NCBI RefSeq assembly: GCF_021155775.2
Contig: NC_060233.1
Coordinates: 7,814,782 to 7,878,781, forward strand
Source of the DNA: Neodiprion pinetum
Taxonomy: Eukaryota; Arthropoda; Insecta; Hymenoptera; Diprionidae
Length of the DNA stretch: 64,000 bases
Direction of reading: 5' to 3'
In this document: positions 45,854 to 58,448 of the stretch, piece by piece
Layout of the letters: each line of letters opens with the position of its first letter
How positions within the stretch are numbered: the stretch's first letter is position 1
Position numbers and translations under genes: made by a program
The notes under the pieces: model-generated
Told to the model about the DNA's origin: nothing
Seen by the model: the letters and a program-made list of their open reading frames with translations, nothing else
Database searches by the model: none

Positions 45854-47791
45854 TGATCATTGAAATTAGAACACACTCGTTGTGCTTACGAAATAAAATC
45901 GCAGGGTGCATTTACGGAGTATTAAAATTCAAAGGAGTTTGACTAGAATTGCTCTATCATTTGCCGAAAATTGATGCGAAAGCGGAAACCTCGATATTGA
46001 AAATTCTTCACTTCATCGATGCAGTTCAACTTCTTCTCAGGCTTAAGGCTTACAATCAATTCGTCGTACTTAAGATGAGACAATATTTTACACTTTTACT
46101 ATCCGCGTACCTAGCTCAATCGCCATTCGCGTAATATCGGATGAGAATGGGCTATTTGTTCGATAGACGAACTTTGACCTTGCCTTCTGAATAAAATCAA
46201 GGCACGCGAATGAGTGATATTTGACTATTCTCGGGAAATGTGTGAAAGCAGTCGATTGAAAAGCATATAAAGCAATAATCATGCGATAGAAAAATAGCTC
46301 TCATTAAACGCGTAGCAAATAATTCAACCGTCAGCAAGGCCACGTAAAGTATATAAAATAATGATGAAACATTAGCTTGCCATGTACCGACGAACAACCG
46401 AAATTAATAAAACTCCTGGAAGTGCCAGTTGTGGAGGAATTTTCCCGGTTATTCGACAGTCAGAAACATCTGTGCCAATAGCGTTATTGAAAAAGGAGTC
46501 CATGGACTCAGTTTGAACCCGTCGGGAAATTGACATCGCATTTCTTTTTCCAACGATTGATCAACGTAGAATTAAGAAGGGTGTCCTGCGTCAATGTCGA
46601 AATCGATCAAAGCACCCCTTTGAGTACGGATCTGATATGCAAAAGCGGTCTCTCGCTTCTCGTTCTTCCTCGATCTTAATTGCCGATAGCTGCGTTGCTC
46701 GGAAAATTAACCCTTTTAGTCTCGTTAAAGCCAAAAAGACCCACGAACTTGGACCGGGACGCTGCTTCTAAAGATCCTCCACACCATGGTGATGTTTTCT
46801 TATCACGTTTCGTAGACGAAAAGAAAGAGCGAAATAAAGAGGAAAACGAAAAAGCTAGCGGGGTGATATTGAGGAGATAGTGCAGACATACGTGCCGACG
46901 CGATGCTCTGAAATTATCGAAACGAAGGAAAAACTCTAACGGGACCAACTGTTACTGGATTCACTCTCTGTCTTCTCAGCATTTCAGAGTTCGTAATGTC
47001 ACTTGAATCCGTCAAGTTTCAACGCTTGCTCGGCATCGTGAAAGAATAAAAATTCTACCCAGAAATTCCTCTTTTTTACAAAATTTTTACCAATAATAAT
47101 ACAAAAACGAGATACCGATCTTTTTTTTTTTGTAGTTTTTCCAACTTGGTATATATCGGAGTATACGTATGGTTATGTCTTCATACAATTTTCATCTTGT
47201 GGAATTTTATTACTAACGCAGTAAAAAAGCTTTCAACCTTTAACGAGTGCCCGTATAATCCTACTAGAAAAAGTTTCATTCGCAAGTTTTTACTGTCCTG
47301 TTTAATCATATCGATGCATTCCTGAATACTTCGCGATTTATTCGCATCTTGAATAATAAAAATTCCTCTGCCTGTGTAAATTTTTGTGAGATTAACGTAG
47401 ATGAGTTCTAATCGACTAATGGATTCAGCATCGTTTATCCCACGTCTCATCTTTTGTTTGTTACAGGTAAGTCCACGTGTCACGAGTTCAACAATTTGAA
47501 ACCGATTGCGTGAGTAAAACGATCAGAGTTCAATATACGTATACATCCCACCCTGATTTTCACGTGCCAACTATATCAATGTATATCAACTATGTACGGT
47601 AAATGTACGTACGCAACCTAGAAGACCATTGATGCGAAAATCATTGCCGTACTCACACGACGGCCATTCTATACGACAAGTGTGTAGTAACTAGACTCCA
47701 GGAAAGCTCGGTCCCTCAGGCACTCGAGCTTCAGCGAACCGACCTCAAGCATAGAGAGACTCATGCTGAGACAATCTCTAATTGGTGTGTA
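45854..47791. other. non-coding stretch
   Basis: No supported exon. Confidence 0.5.
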
Positions 47792-47795
47792 TTAA

Positions 47796-48174
47796 CCCTA
47801 GTCACTTACACGGGGACCAGTCGACCCCATAACCGAGTTTAACCGACAATTTTAAAGTCAACGTGCTTGAATCAGGTTTGCTTGTAAAGTAAAATAAAGA
47901 ATGATTGATAAACCTTTGGTGTCTCAGAGACCACATTTATGTATTGCGTATTGGTTTACTTATTGTTTTTTTGAATAATTTCTCCCACAATCCCCATCGA
48001 GTTTTTGCTGAAATTAAGATTGGAGTCTATTTCTGAATTGTTCAATTTTGCCTGAGAATTTTTTCCAAGTCGTAACGTAACTTTGGGTACAGTAATAACG
48101 TTCCAAAGTTGGCTGGGATCTTGGCAACCTCGTGTAAGTAATGTGGAAGTTTCCATAGGAGTAAGTGATTAGGG
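47796..48174. mobile_element. piggyBac-like MITE, 379 bp
   Basis: Bounded by TTAA on both sides (47792-47795 and 48175-48178). The ends are inverted copies of CCCTARTCACTTAC, with one transition between them. TTAA targets with ends starting CCCT are the signature of piggyBac transposons. Just inside the left end GGGGACCAGTCGACCCC can pair with itself. No transposase frame, so it must be mobilised in trans. Confidence 0.8.
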
Positions 48175-48178
48175 TTAA

Positions 48179-51100
48179 AGGGTTTGTAAACGTTACTGTG
48201 TACGCACCGAGATAGACATTTCAATCTATTACTAGCAATATTTGTGAACGTGCGTAAACCAGAAGGTCAGACGCTGATCGTTTTATGTAAAACATCGTGT
48301 GATGCGTTGACGGTCTCGAGTTTATAATTTTCTGGTGGGCCTCGGTAATCGGGATCTGGCATAATTTTGCCGGTCTCTCTTCTTGCGGGAATTCCAACGA
48401 CATGTGCCCCGCATCCTTGTGCACTTTGCACAACGAGCAGCAATGAGCTCCGTCTGGTTAGCTTCCGGTAGTGTTTGTTTTTGTCGATAAACAATGTCGA
48501 TGTAATTCTTATTCAGGTGTTTGACTGAAATTTTTTAAAGAAAAATTGGATGGGCATGAATATAGAATCACGTTTTGTCAATGGATATAACTTTCTGTGG
48601 TTTGGAATGTTCACCTCAACCCGTCGCGTCGTCGTCTTCCAAGAACCTTGAACAACGGAACAAGCTGCAAAGGGACTACCTACGGTTGAACTTTCCCAAG
48701 GTTCTACCCTCACTCTGGGAATTGGGAAAAGTTTTGCTAACCAATGCCCTTATTGATCATAAATGATGTTCGCTTGGCTGGTTCTCCTGAACCAGGGAAT
48801 TGATGGCGGGACATTCGAGAAATTGGAACCACGTGACTGTCAAATTTTCATGGACTTGGGACGTTGTGTTTTCTATTTCTAAACTGCCAACCTCTTACTC
48901 CTCGCATTTTCGACTTAACGCCGGTGAAAAATGTCGCTCAGCGGTTGTTCGGACTCTTGACGAAGGCGCGATCGATACCCTTGTCGGAAAGTTCGGAAAA
49001 CCTTTGAATTATTCAAACACGTAATCTCACATCTAGCCGTATTTACATTTAAAGAAGATACCGGCGAACCATTGTAGAATTTTTAAATACACCTTGCTGT
49101 CGTTAATTACGTCGACAGTTAAACACTTTGCGTAGTTGAGAGAAAACTTGTCCAACACCAAACCCCTGAGCCTCAAAATCTGGTTCCTTTTCTCGGTTGA
49201 AAATCGTTTGTTCGTTATACTGTTCTGAGTGAATAAGTACTCTGCTTTTACGTGAGTTTTTACCCTCAAAACTTGAATTCTGCCACGGTTCGCTCACTTT
49301 GATCTCTGTTACAACATTATGTGGGCTTGCAGAAGGGTCAGTTTTTGTACGTGGTATAACTCGGGAAGTCCTGGAGTTCTCAACCACTTGACCCTTGTTG
49401 ATTAATGCTTTCATATTACCTGGCCAAAGTTGTACCGTACAAAAAGAAATGGACTTGTTTTCTCTGGTCCGAGTTCGCGTCAGTGAATCCAACGAAACTT
49501 TTAAGGGTGATGAAAAGTCAGCAGCAATAGCTGGCAAATTATGTCAACGTGTAAAACAAGATCCGAATCGTTGGTTCGATTTTTGTTTTCTCTCTTTTTT
49601 TTCGATTCTATCGCACCAATTTCCTTCGACGTGACGGATATTTAATTAATTTCAGCGTTTCGTCGCATCGGATTGATCGAGGTGCATCTGTAATCGGGTA
49701 GAGAAGAAGTTATCGGTTTAAAATCTAATTCCAATTAGCATGTCGCTACTTGTTCTCTTATGTAACGATGCTCTCCGCCCTCTGACGACGCCTAAGCCAC
49801 GTTGACAAATGGGTCTCGCATATCTCGGGAGTACCGCACCTTGGTAAAGGTGACCTCGGGAAATTCGTTAAAATATCAATTACGGTTTAATTGCCAAGTC
49901 CGCGAAAGCCTCGGTAGAAAGAGAGAAACTGATTGGTTTTTAAGGGGATCTCGCCCTTCCACAGTACCCAGATGCTAATTCCCACACCGACGAGCGCAAA
50001 CGTGGCACGCATAAATCGATGACCTCCGCCTACGATTCGCGGGAAAATTGCTCGCGTTGAATCACCAAGGATTAAACTGTCGATGATGCTGCATTCGAAC
50101 CGTTACGGTTCTTATTGTCCCGGTATGCGTAGTGCGTAATTAACAACCGTCAACTTCGAACGTGGAAATGTCCTTTTTCAATTACCCGTGACGCGTGCGG
50201 TAAAGAAACCGGGCGAATGGCCGTTAGCGTCGACGTTTACTCCTGACCGGATGTCGCGCTGAGCCCAATCTCCCGAGTTCTTTTGGGGGAGTGTTGGACC
50301 CCCGACCATGCGATACGGTTTCTAATATTGCCCGCAACTCGGGAGGAGTCCAATTTAGCACGAGAACGACTCGGCGACGAGAGTACGTTGCAAGCTGAGC
50401 AGCCGGTGGGCGCCAACGAGTCCGCAATCAACCGAACACCGGCTGGAGAAAGACGGAGAAGCCAAAATCACGGCTGTGGGGAAGACGGGTTTTTGTGTCG
50501 GAAAGCTTTTCGGACTGCCTCGCGTCGACGAGCATTCCACGACCGGGTTCGATGACAGAACGAAGCTCTCGTCAACGAGACGAGATCCGATTACTCTACC
50601 GTTGGTACATGAACGTGACTCTGGAGTGGTTCGTTTTTAAACTTTTGTTTTGTTTTTTTCAAGGCGCGACTAGAAAAATTTGTGACAAATGGTGAAAAAA
50701 AAATATTTAAAGGAATTGTGTTGCAGTTTATTTTTTTTTCGTATCGTCGTCCAATTAATCATTCACCAATTAACAGCAAACTTGGCGAATTAATTTTTCG
50801 GTTGGCTTATCTCGTCTTTTATCCGAAAGATTAATCGTCTCGGAGAAATTTAGATAACAGTTTTTGCTGCCGAAAAAGGAATATCGCATCACCTTAATGC
50901 CCCTATTTTGTTTTCAGTACTGATTTTTATGAACAGTGATTAATTGGACCACGATCGGAAAGAAAATAAACTGCAATATAAGTCCGTAAAGAGTACCTAC
51001 ATATAAAATTAAATAAAAATACTTCAATAATTTTCTAGCGACCTCTGAATATTTTCCTACCTCCTCCGTGTTTTACGGCAATATTTTTTTTCAGTATTTG

Positions 51101-52719
51101 TCAATAAGCTTTTCAAGTGGCACCTGAAAAAAAAAAAGAAAAGTTAAAAAATGAACCAACCTAACGTGACCCGAATGCAAAAGTAGTGGATTGGGTTCTT
51201 CCCTACGACTTGAAGCTCATTCTCATAGGTTTTGTTTGAACTCGGGTTGACGTACGATTGATTCAACATCTGAATGCATCGGACGAATTCAACGTCTTTT
51301 ACAACGCAGATTGGTAAACGTACAGGGGGAAGCGTCGCTCTTGGAAATCGCGAGAGATGGGGTTGATTTTCTCAATCTATAGCGAAGATCGGTTAACGTC
51401 GAGTTCAGCGAAAGATCACAGCCGTGATCGGTGATGAGAACATAGATTTGTTTTCCTCCAGCCCGCCAGCCTTGGATCGTTTTATCCGAAAAACCGTCCT
51501 TCGAACAAGGCTCGCTCATCTCATGACCAACAGCTCTCAGCGTCTGTGTAGCGTGCTCCAATCTCTTTTACCCACAGTGACGAAAGCTCTCGGCTCTTGT
51601 TCGCGGCACTTGACCTGGCGTATGATCCAAGAGGATCTCTCCACCTTCCAGCAACTTTCCTCTTTCATCCGATTTTTCACGTTACTTCAATGCACTGGAC
51701 TTGAAGTGCAAAGTCGCTTCCTACCGTGAGTTCATCGCAATTAGAACTAATCCATTATTCAATTGAAGTGAACAATTCTTCTCGGGGATACGATTATCGA
51801 CATTACGTTCAATGCGATCGAACAGTGAAAGTATCTTCGCGTCTATCCAGTGTAGGAATTAAAGTACACTAAGTATTCGAAGTCATTTGAAAATTGTCAT
51901 TCGCGATTGTTTTGAGTCTTTTGAAATGATACGAAGTGATCTCGTCTACTCTAATAAAACATTGGCGTACCGTTAAAATAATCTCATTCGATATTCTGAC
52001 TGAGTTGTTCAATGTTGATGCGTCCTCCCTGATTCATCAAACTTATTTTCTACATCTTTCGACTTTAGTTATCGAATAAATTTCCATTCATTCGACTTTT
52101 CAACAACCTCAGAATCCGATGGAAGAACAGCTATATCATTAACCCCGTACCGTTTGCGAAGTCCTAAATGATACATCGATCAAACTTGAGGACAAGTTTT
52201 ATTCAAATCGATTTGCAAGCTCGGCATTATTCACGTTCCTTTGTTACGTTAAGTTCGCATTTATGCGGGACGTCTCGACGCTGACATGTTCAGGTGCTGA
52301 TGATGCTCAACGCCGTTATCCGAGAAGATTGAACGGTGCAAAATATCGACTTGGCTTACTTGGAAAGCTTAAGAGTAATGTTATCGGCACGATATCCTGC
52401 AAGGATACCTTCGGGCCTCGGTATCGAGCTTGGAAGTCAGTCCATCGGTCGTTGGGCGAAAGAAGGTTGAAGTGTAATCGTTTTACGGTAGTTGATTACT
52501 ACCAGGTAAGTGGGAAACCGATAACCCACCACAGGCATCCTGTACACGTGTGTCCGTGGATCCAATTTTGTCGGCAAGGTAGATTTCGTCCGGGTTCATT
52601 TCCTTCGTATCTTATGGGATAAATGAACGTCGACGTGTCTTCCTTACCAACCTGAGTCCAGAAACCGCTTTGAACCTTTTCGTCACTTCTCACCGGCGCT
52701 GAATGCTACGGAAATGAAT
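48179..52719. other. non-coding stretch
   Basis: Open frames near 48221-48494, 49103-49537, 50224-50555 and 51289-51729 were examined. One minus-strand frame near 48330-48433 has a loose C-x2-C...G-H pattern, but nothing confirms a gag knuckle. CpG content rises at 50220-50600 without a convincing exon. Confidence 0.4.
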
Positions 52720-53405
52720 GTGTGGGTTAGGGTGGTTCAAAAAACGCAAACTTCTAATTTTTTTCACGCACCCCTTTTGACAATTTCAAAATTTAAAACT
52801 AATGCCTCAGCCATCAATTTTTCAAAGCCGGTCAATGCGTTTAAGGGTCTTTTTTTCAACGATGTTGGCTGTTTTTTCATTTGAAAAATGATTTCTCTGC
52901 TAAAGAGTTCGTATCGAGGTGAACCTAAATTTGTACATGTATTCCGTATTCCGTCTTACTCGAAAAAAATTATAATTGAGCTAAGGAACTGTTGAGTAAA
53001 GAGCAGCATACAAAATTGTGTCGAGTTTTGGCATTTTTTCGTACTTTTCTCGATCTTTTCAAAAAATTCTCATGACTTTCGTTTTCACAATTTCTATTCT
53101 GCTCGTTACTCAACGGTTTTCTTAGCGGAATTATAGTTTTTTGTCGAGTATACCCGGATATGGAAGACGAGTAGAAATTTGGGTTTACCTCAATTTGAAC
53201 GCATCAGAGGAGAGACCATTTTTTAAATGAAAAAAACAGCCAAAGTCGGTAAAGAAAGACCTTTAAGCTCATGGAGCGACCTCTAAAATTTCATTGTATA
53301 CGTCTTCCTTGCGGCTGTGGCATTTATTTTAGATCTCGAAACTTTTAAAGGACGTGCGCGAAAAAAATTAGACGGTCGTATTTTTTCAACCACTCCAGTG
53401 TGGGT
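52720..53405. mobile_element. hAT-like MITE, 670 bp, with 8-bp duplication
   Basis: GTGTGGGT flanks the element on both sides (52720-52727 and 53398-53405). The element proper, 52728-53397, starts TAGGGTGGTTCAAAAAA and ends with the reverse complement of TGGAGTGGTTGAAAAAA. Long imperfect arms extend inward nearly to the centre. The 8-bp duplication with TAGGG-type ends fits the hAT superfamily. No coding capacity. Confidence 0.8.
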
Positions 53406-54680
53406 GTTCCTGTAAAGATTCCTTATTCTCCCTGGAAAAAGCGCACACCATTTTTAAAAATTTTATTTTATTTTTCTGTTGCGGGTAGGACTAGAACTTC
53501 TCAAGCCGTTGAAATTAGTGTGGCTCCTTTTCGCTTCAAGATTTCTTCTTGACCTCGGAGCTGAGAGTAACTGCAGAATTCTTGTAACGAGGTAGTCAAG
53601 AAGTTTCAAGTGCAGCTACAAGCTACATTCGTATAATATTTAAAATTTAACTTTTGAAATGGTGTAAAAAATTTGGCTAGAATATAAAGGTTTTCCAGTT
53701 GATAAAACAGTTTTTATCTGCAGACGACGGTTAATACTGATTTTCAAAATTCAATCAAAATTCGGAACAATTGAATTTACAATCCTGCTCTCAAGTATCC
53801 TCAGAGTCTATTAATACCTGGGCCAAGGATCATTAAGGGGTGAACTTATTTTTCAACCACCGGTCAATGAATTTGAAAAAGTGATGCAGAATGTACAAAT
53901 GCCGGATTTGAACTCACTCGAACGAGGTGGAAAAGTTTTGTCAGGGAAATAATATTAAATTAAAAACGATGCACATCGTCTCTGCGGCATATAAACTTTG
54001 AATTGGCTCAAAGATTACCAACTAACTTTTGATCCGGAGAGGTTTGATAACGGACTTGAGATGAGAGGCTTGCCTCAAAAGTTAGGAAATCGTCAGGATA
54101 GAATTATAAGCAGTACGAAGAACGCAGAAAGACGGCCGTCTTAAATTTAAATTAAAGACTTGGGAATTATGCCTGTATCGGAAACAGCCCGACGTGTATT
54201 GTTTATAAAATTCGTTTAAAAACTTCTTCCACGTCGAGTTTTCCCGATTGCCAATTCACGAGGCGTCCTTTTGTACACGCGTGCAAGTACGTTACACATA
54301 TGCCACGGAAAGACGTCTCGTTTAAAATTGTATCTATGCTACGTGCGTCACGATTTCAAGCGACACTGGCGATTCCCATTTTTCATTTCAAACCGTCGAG
54401 TAAGAAGCACCGTTCGAAATCAATTCATCACGTCGAACGTATAATTAAGCACGTGCGGACTTACGCAAAACGACGACTACGGTGCGTGTACGCGTTGCAT
54501 GAACGTCTTTCAGGAAACTCGAAGTCACGGGTATCACGGGAAGTCAGATGTGACGACAGGTGATCGTTTACTCTTCCCACACGTTTAACCAGCCAGTTGC
54601 CAAAGCTCTTGGAACCATAATTGAGAGAGTTTAGAGGAAATTAATGAAGCGTTCATATTCCTTGCGGTGTTGATGCCGCA
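53406..54680. other. non-coding stretch
   Basis: No supported exon. A small perfect hairpin (CCTTGCGG...CCGCAAGG) lies at 54660-54683. Confidence 0.5.
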
Positions 54681-55090
54681 AGGAAGGTATCTCAGATCGA
54701 TCTCTTCGATTTCATTTCTCTTGTAATATGTTGCAGTAAACTGAAAACTAAGCGACACGTGTTTTTTTTTTTTTATCCGCCATTAAACACTTTAACAGGA
54801 TGAAACCACCCTCCGAAGCAAGGCGTGTCAAGGAGCGATTTGGCAGTTTTTTTTTTCTTTTTTTTCTCAATTCAGAAAACTTCTCCAGTTGGATTGATCA
54901 AAATATCTTACGTTCTTCTGGGTGAAACTTCCAAATCACCTCTTGACACGCCTTGCTTTGGAGGGTGGTTTCACCCCCTTGAAGTGTTTAACGGCGGATA
55001 AAAATAAAACACGTATCGCTTAGTTTTCAGTCTACTGTGACATACTGCAAAAGAATTCGAATCGGTGTGTTCGACCTGGGATACCTTCCT
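54681..55090. mobile_element. fold-back element, about 410 bp
   Basis: Outer ends AGGAAGGTAT and ATACCTTCCT are inverted. The arms stay paired inward through CTGAAAACTAAGCGAYACGTG, ATCCGCCRTTAAACACTT, and GAAACCACCCTCC then AAGCAAGGCGTGTCAAG, leaving an AT-rich loop of about 80 nt. Roughly 85% arm identity in the inner 110 bp. Confidence 0.75.
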
Positions 55091-57913
55091 CGTTAGTAGT
55101 CAACTCGTCGAGCGTGATGATATGAAATCAAATACGTCGAAATTACGTCAGCCTCGGAGCATTCGGCTCGAGGAGTTGGACTCGAGCATTCCATTACTTG
55201 ATTGCGGAATGTGAGTAACCGCAGATTGTAGCCTGCAAGTTTCTCTTTTCCGTTCTCGAATCGAATTTCAAGTTCTCATTTTCCCTCGAGGATGCGATTT
55301 TTCAAACACTCCTTCCGCGGACTGCAGCCAGTCAGGATTCCTTTCGAATCGTGGGAGGCTATTCGAACGGTAGAGAATCGTTTTGGGAGTACACAAATAG
55401 CATCGTCGAACGGATACATAGCGTGAGGTGAGTTCCGCCTGCTCCGGCGGATTGCTAAAATTGGCATCACAGTGGATACCTGGGCAGTGAGGAATCGATA
55501 GCTCCCGGGTAGAATTGGAGAGTCCTTGCCGGATAGTTTTCGACGAGTTACCCACGTGAATATTTCAGGTGGTTTCAGGTGGTTTCAGTCCCCCATAGCG
55601 TGTCATTAGCCGAGACCTTCGTTTCCCGATGAAAACCAATCAGAATCCTGTTATAGAACGTGGAAATATCGAGGTCAAATTCTGACTGTCGGATCGAAAC
55701 ATCAACGTTTGAATATGTGTAACGAAATAAATTGTCGCTGGATGCATATTATGCAGTTATTGCGATCCATGCGCGACGAGTGGGTGAAGGAGGGAACCTA
55801 CTTCCATTTCCTAAGGGTTCGTTATATTCTTACTCGCGGATAGATAGCCGCGTCCTTACCCGAGACAACTCCGAAACTACAAAGTTATCTCGTCGAGGGG
55901 TTGCAGACTCACTCTCGTTCCTCCGTCTACTCTTTCTCTCTCTCTCTCTCCCTCTCTCTCCCCTGCCCTCACTTCATCTCGCCAGAGTCAGCGAAATTTT
56001 ATTATTCACTCAGCGAGCAAGCGGCTGGTGCAGTGCGGTGCGGAGGTGTATCAGCCCCCGACAATTTGCCTTAAAGAAGAAACACCCTCCACAAGTCTTG
56101 CGGTCCGCTGAGGGAAGATCCTTCTTATCCATATCCAAGCTAGGAGATTATGAAAATCTCTGCCCGGACTTTATACTTATCGGCCGAGCGTGGAGAGTGT
56201 AATAGCGACTTGAGCTTCCAGCCTCAAAGTCGGAGGAAGAGATGCGGAGGGTAAGAGAAACCAGAGGGGTTGAATAGGAATTGCAAGATGAGGCAATTGG
56301 ATTGCCAGAGTGCCGACCAAGCCGAGTAGATACATATATATATATATACGCGCTCAATTTATTCGAGAATTTATCCCGCAGGATCGGCTGCCTGCCTTTC
56401 TCCTCCTTCGGCGTTGTTTCACCCTCTCGTTTCGTTAGGCCAATCAAGGTTGGCAGCTGGTGACGATTGTCCGCTTTTACTCGAAAATCAGAGACCGTAA
56501 ATTTTAATAGGCAGAGGATATCGAAAGTAAAACATGGCGCTCGTTTCCACCCATTCGGATTCGGGGAAATTCCTCTTCTCGGCTTACCTTAATTCGGATT
56601 GGCCAATCGAACCGGTGTTCACCGATCTTCGAAACGTTTCAACCTTTGGATGTAAAGCGAGTTCCTTCGGGCGCCGTGGTTACCCGTTAGAAACGCCACC
56701 GGAAGTGTCGTACGATGAATTTAAAACGTTATTCCGGAGCTCGATTGGACGGACGATAATTACGGAGGCGTTATCAGTCGGACAGTCATTATTATTTTGT
56801 CACGCGTGAAACGAGCTTTCTGCCGAAAATTGGGGAATTTGAAAATAATTCTTTCACAACTTATCAAACGCGCGGTGATTATAATTTTGCGAAATATTGA
56901 CAAAGTCTATGTTCTTAGCACGCTCACTGCTGGGTGGATTGAAATTGCGGACGAAGTGAAAAAACGCCATCGTACCTGACGTAGAGGGTCTCATTAGCGA
57001 GCCGAATTTATTTTCCTTGTTCTTTCTTATATTATATCTCGAGTGATTATTCAGTGGTTAAAATTTCACGCATGTAATTCACGTTGGAAGAAGGGTTCTG
57101 AGATGCCTTTTGTTTTATTTATTTTATTTTATTTTATTTTTTTTTTGGATTAATTAATTAAATAATTAATCTCCTTCCCCCTCTCTTTACTCACATTCAT
57201 CCATTACAATTGCACAAAACATTTCTCCCCCTGCATGTATATTATATTCGTCAAAGTTCGTTGAAATCCGTCCACATCCAAGGGTGAAATTAATCATTTT
57301 TATTTACATTACAAACCCCGAGTCGACGTTATTCAAGCCGGCGTTGCGAACTACGCGGGAGTAACTCGAGCGAGACTTGAAATCTAGTCAAGTTGAAGTG
57401 TCGAAGTAACGCGATGCGGTATATAAGCTGTATGGTATCTCACGGAGGTGAGACGATGAGACGGAATCACGCACGGGGCCAAAGTTTATATGCATATCGC
57501 TCGGATCGCGTATCTTTATGGAAAGTTAAAACTGTTTCTCGTGCTCGAACAATTTTGCCGAGAGTTTACGCGAAACGATCTCTTCGCGTCAACGTCGGTC
57601 GCGACGAAACGGTCATAAAATCCGTCGGATGTAATTCCTGTATATATTGAACATTTATTTATTTGAATTTGAAGTAGACGCAAACCGCAGCAATATTACG
57701 GATAAAACGAGAGTGAAGGGAGAGAGGTTCCATGAAGGAACAAAGCTGTATTCTAGTTTATCGACAACCCGGGACTCGGGCACTACGAACGAAGCGTACT
57801 TGTCGAAAGAGTTCGAAGGAGAAAGAAGCGTTTATCCATCTCCGGAAACGGATATTTCAACCTTTGGGGCTGGTATTAGTTCAGAGAAAAACGAGCGGGA
57901 GATAAAAGGAACG
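55091..57913. other. non-coding stretch
   Basis: Contains the repeated block GGTGGTTTCA near 55569-55588, a CT tract (55930-55963), a TA tract (56331-56349) and a TTTTA-rich run (about 57109-57146). Open frames up to 156 codons are not supported by motif or splice context. Confidence 0.5.
55930..55963. repeat. (CT)n microsatellite
   Basis: About 34 bp of CT dinucleotides with short C and T interruptions. Confidence 0.9.
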
Positions 57914-58448
57914 GGCGGGGTGGAAATTCCGAATTTGAGAAGTTCCGAAAGACCCAAATTCCCAATTTTTTTTATGGCGAAACTTAAAGTGAATCAAAGA
58001 ATCAAAGGCGAATCTCAAAGAGTGCGAAAATTAGAGAATTTAAAAATCTGAAACATCAAAATTCCAAATAATCGAAGACTTTCGGTTCTGTGAATTTCTG
58101 GCTCGGTGAAATTTCTCCACTTTGATCTTTCTTTCTTTTGGATTTTCGATATTTTTATTTCCCGAATCCTGGTCATTCAGATTTTCGGTTTTTTTGATTT
58201 TTCACACTGATTCGTCGAGTAAACTACACTGTGTGAGTATATAATAATTTTCGGAATCTTACTCCATCGAAACTTGAATTTTCGTAATATTGCATTGCGA
58301 AACTTTGAGCAGACGGCTTTCCGACAATTCGAAACTTTGTTGTTCCGCAAAAGTTTGATGTCTTTCTTTCCTTCAAGTTTCGCCACCAGATAATTCGAAA
58401 TTAGGCACTTTCGCAACTTTTCTAATTCGGGACTTCAACCCTTCCCCA
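57914..58448 (+). mobile_element. snap-back repeat family B, longest copy
   Basis: About 535 bp. The left end (GGGCGGGGTGGAAATTCCGA) and right end (GGGACTTCAACCCTTCCCC) are inverted, and the pairing continues for about 80-100 bp through GAGAAGTTCCGAAAG and TGGCGAAACTT blocks. The interior block AGTAAACTACACTGTGTGAG matches the minus strand of 7967-8418. Confidence 0.7.

Noticed and set aside
48221..48494. Possible retroelement gag zinc knuckle on the minus strand (C-x2-C...G-H)
   Set aside because: The spacing (seven residues before the His) is not that of a CCHC knuckle, the final Cys is absent and no polymerase is nearby.
51289..51729. Overlapping frames on both strands of about 90-100 codons
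   Set aside because: Neither shows a known family pattern; mutual overlap suggests open-frame coincidence in GC-moderate DNA.
55732..56202. 156-codon plus-strand frame
   Set aside because: The frame spans a CT microsatellite (Leu/Ser/Pro run) and has no splice context or motif.
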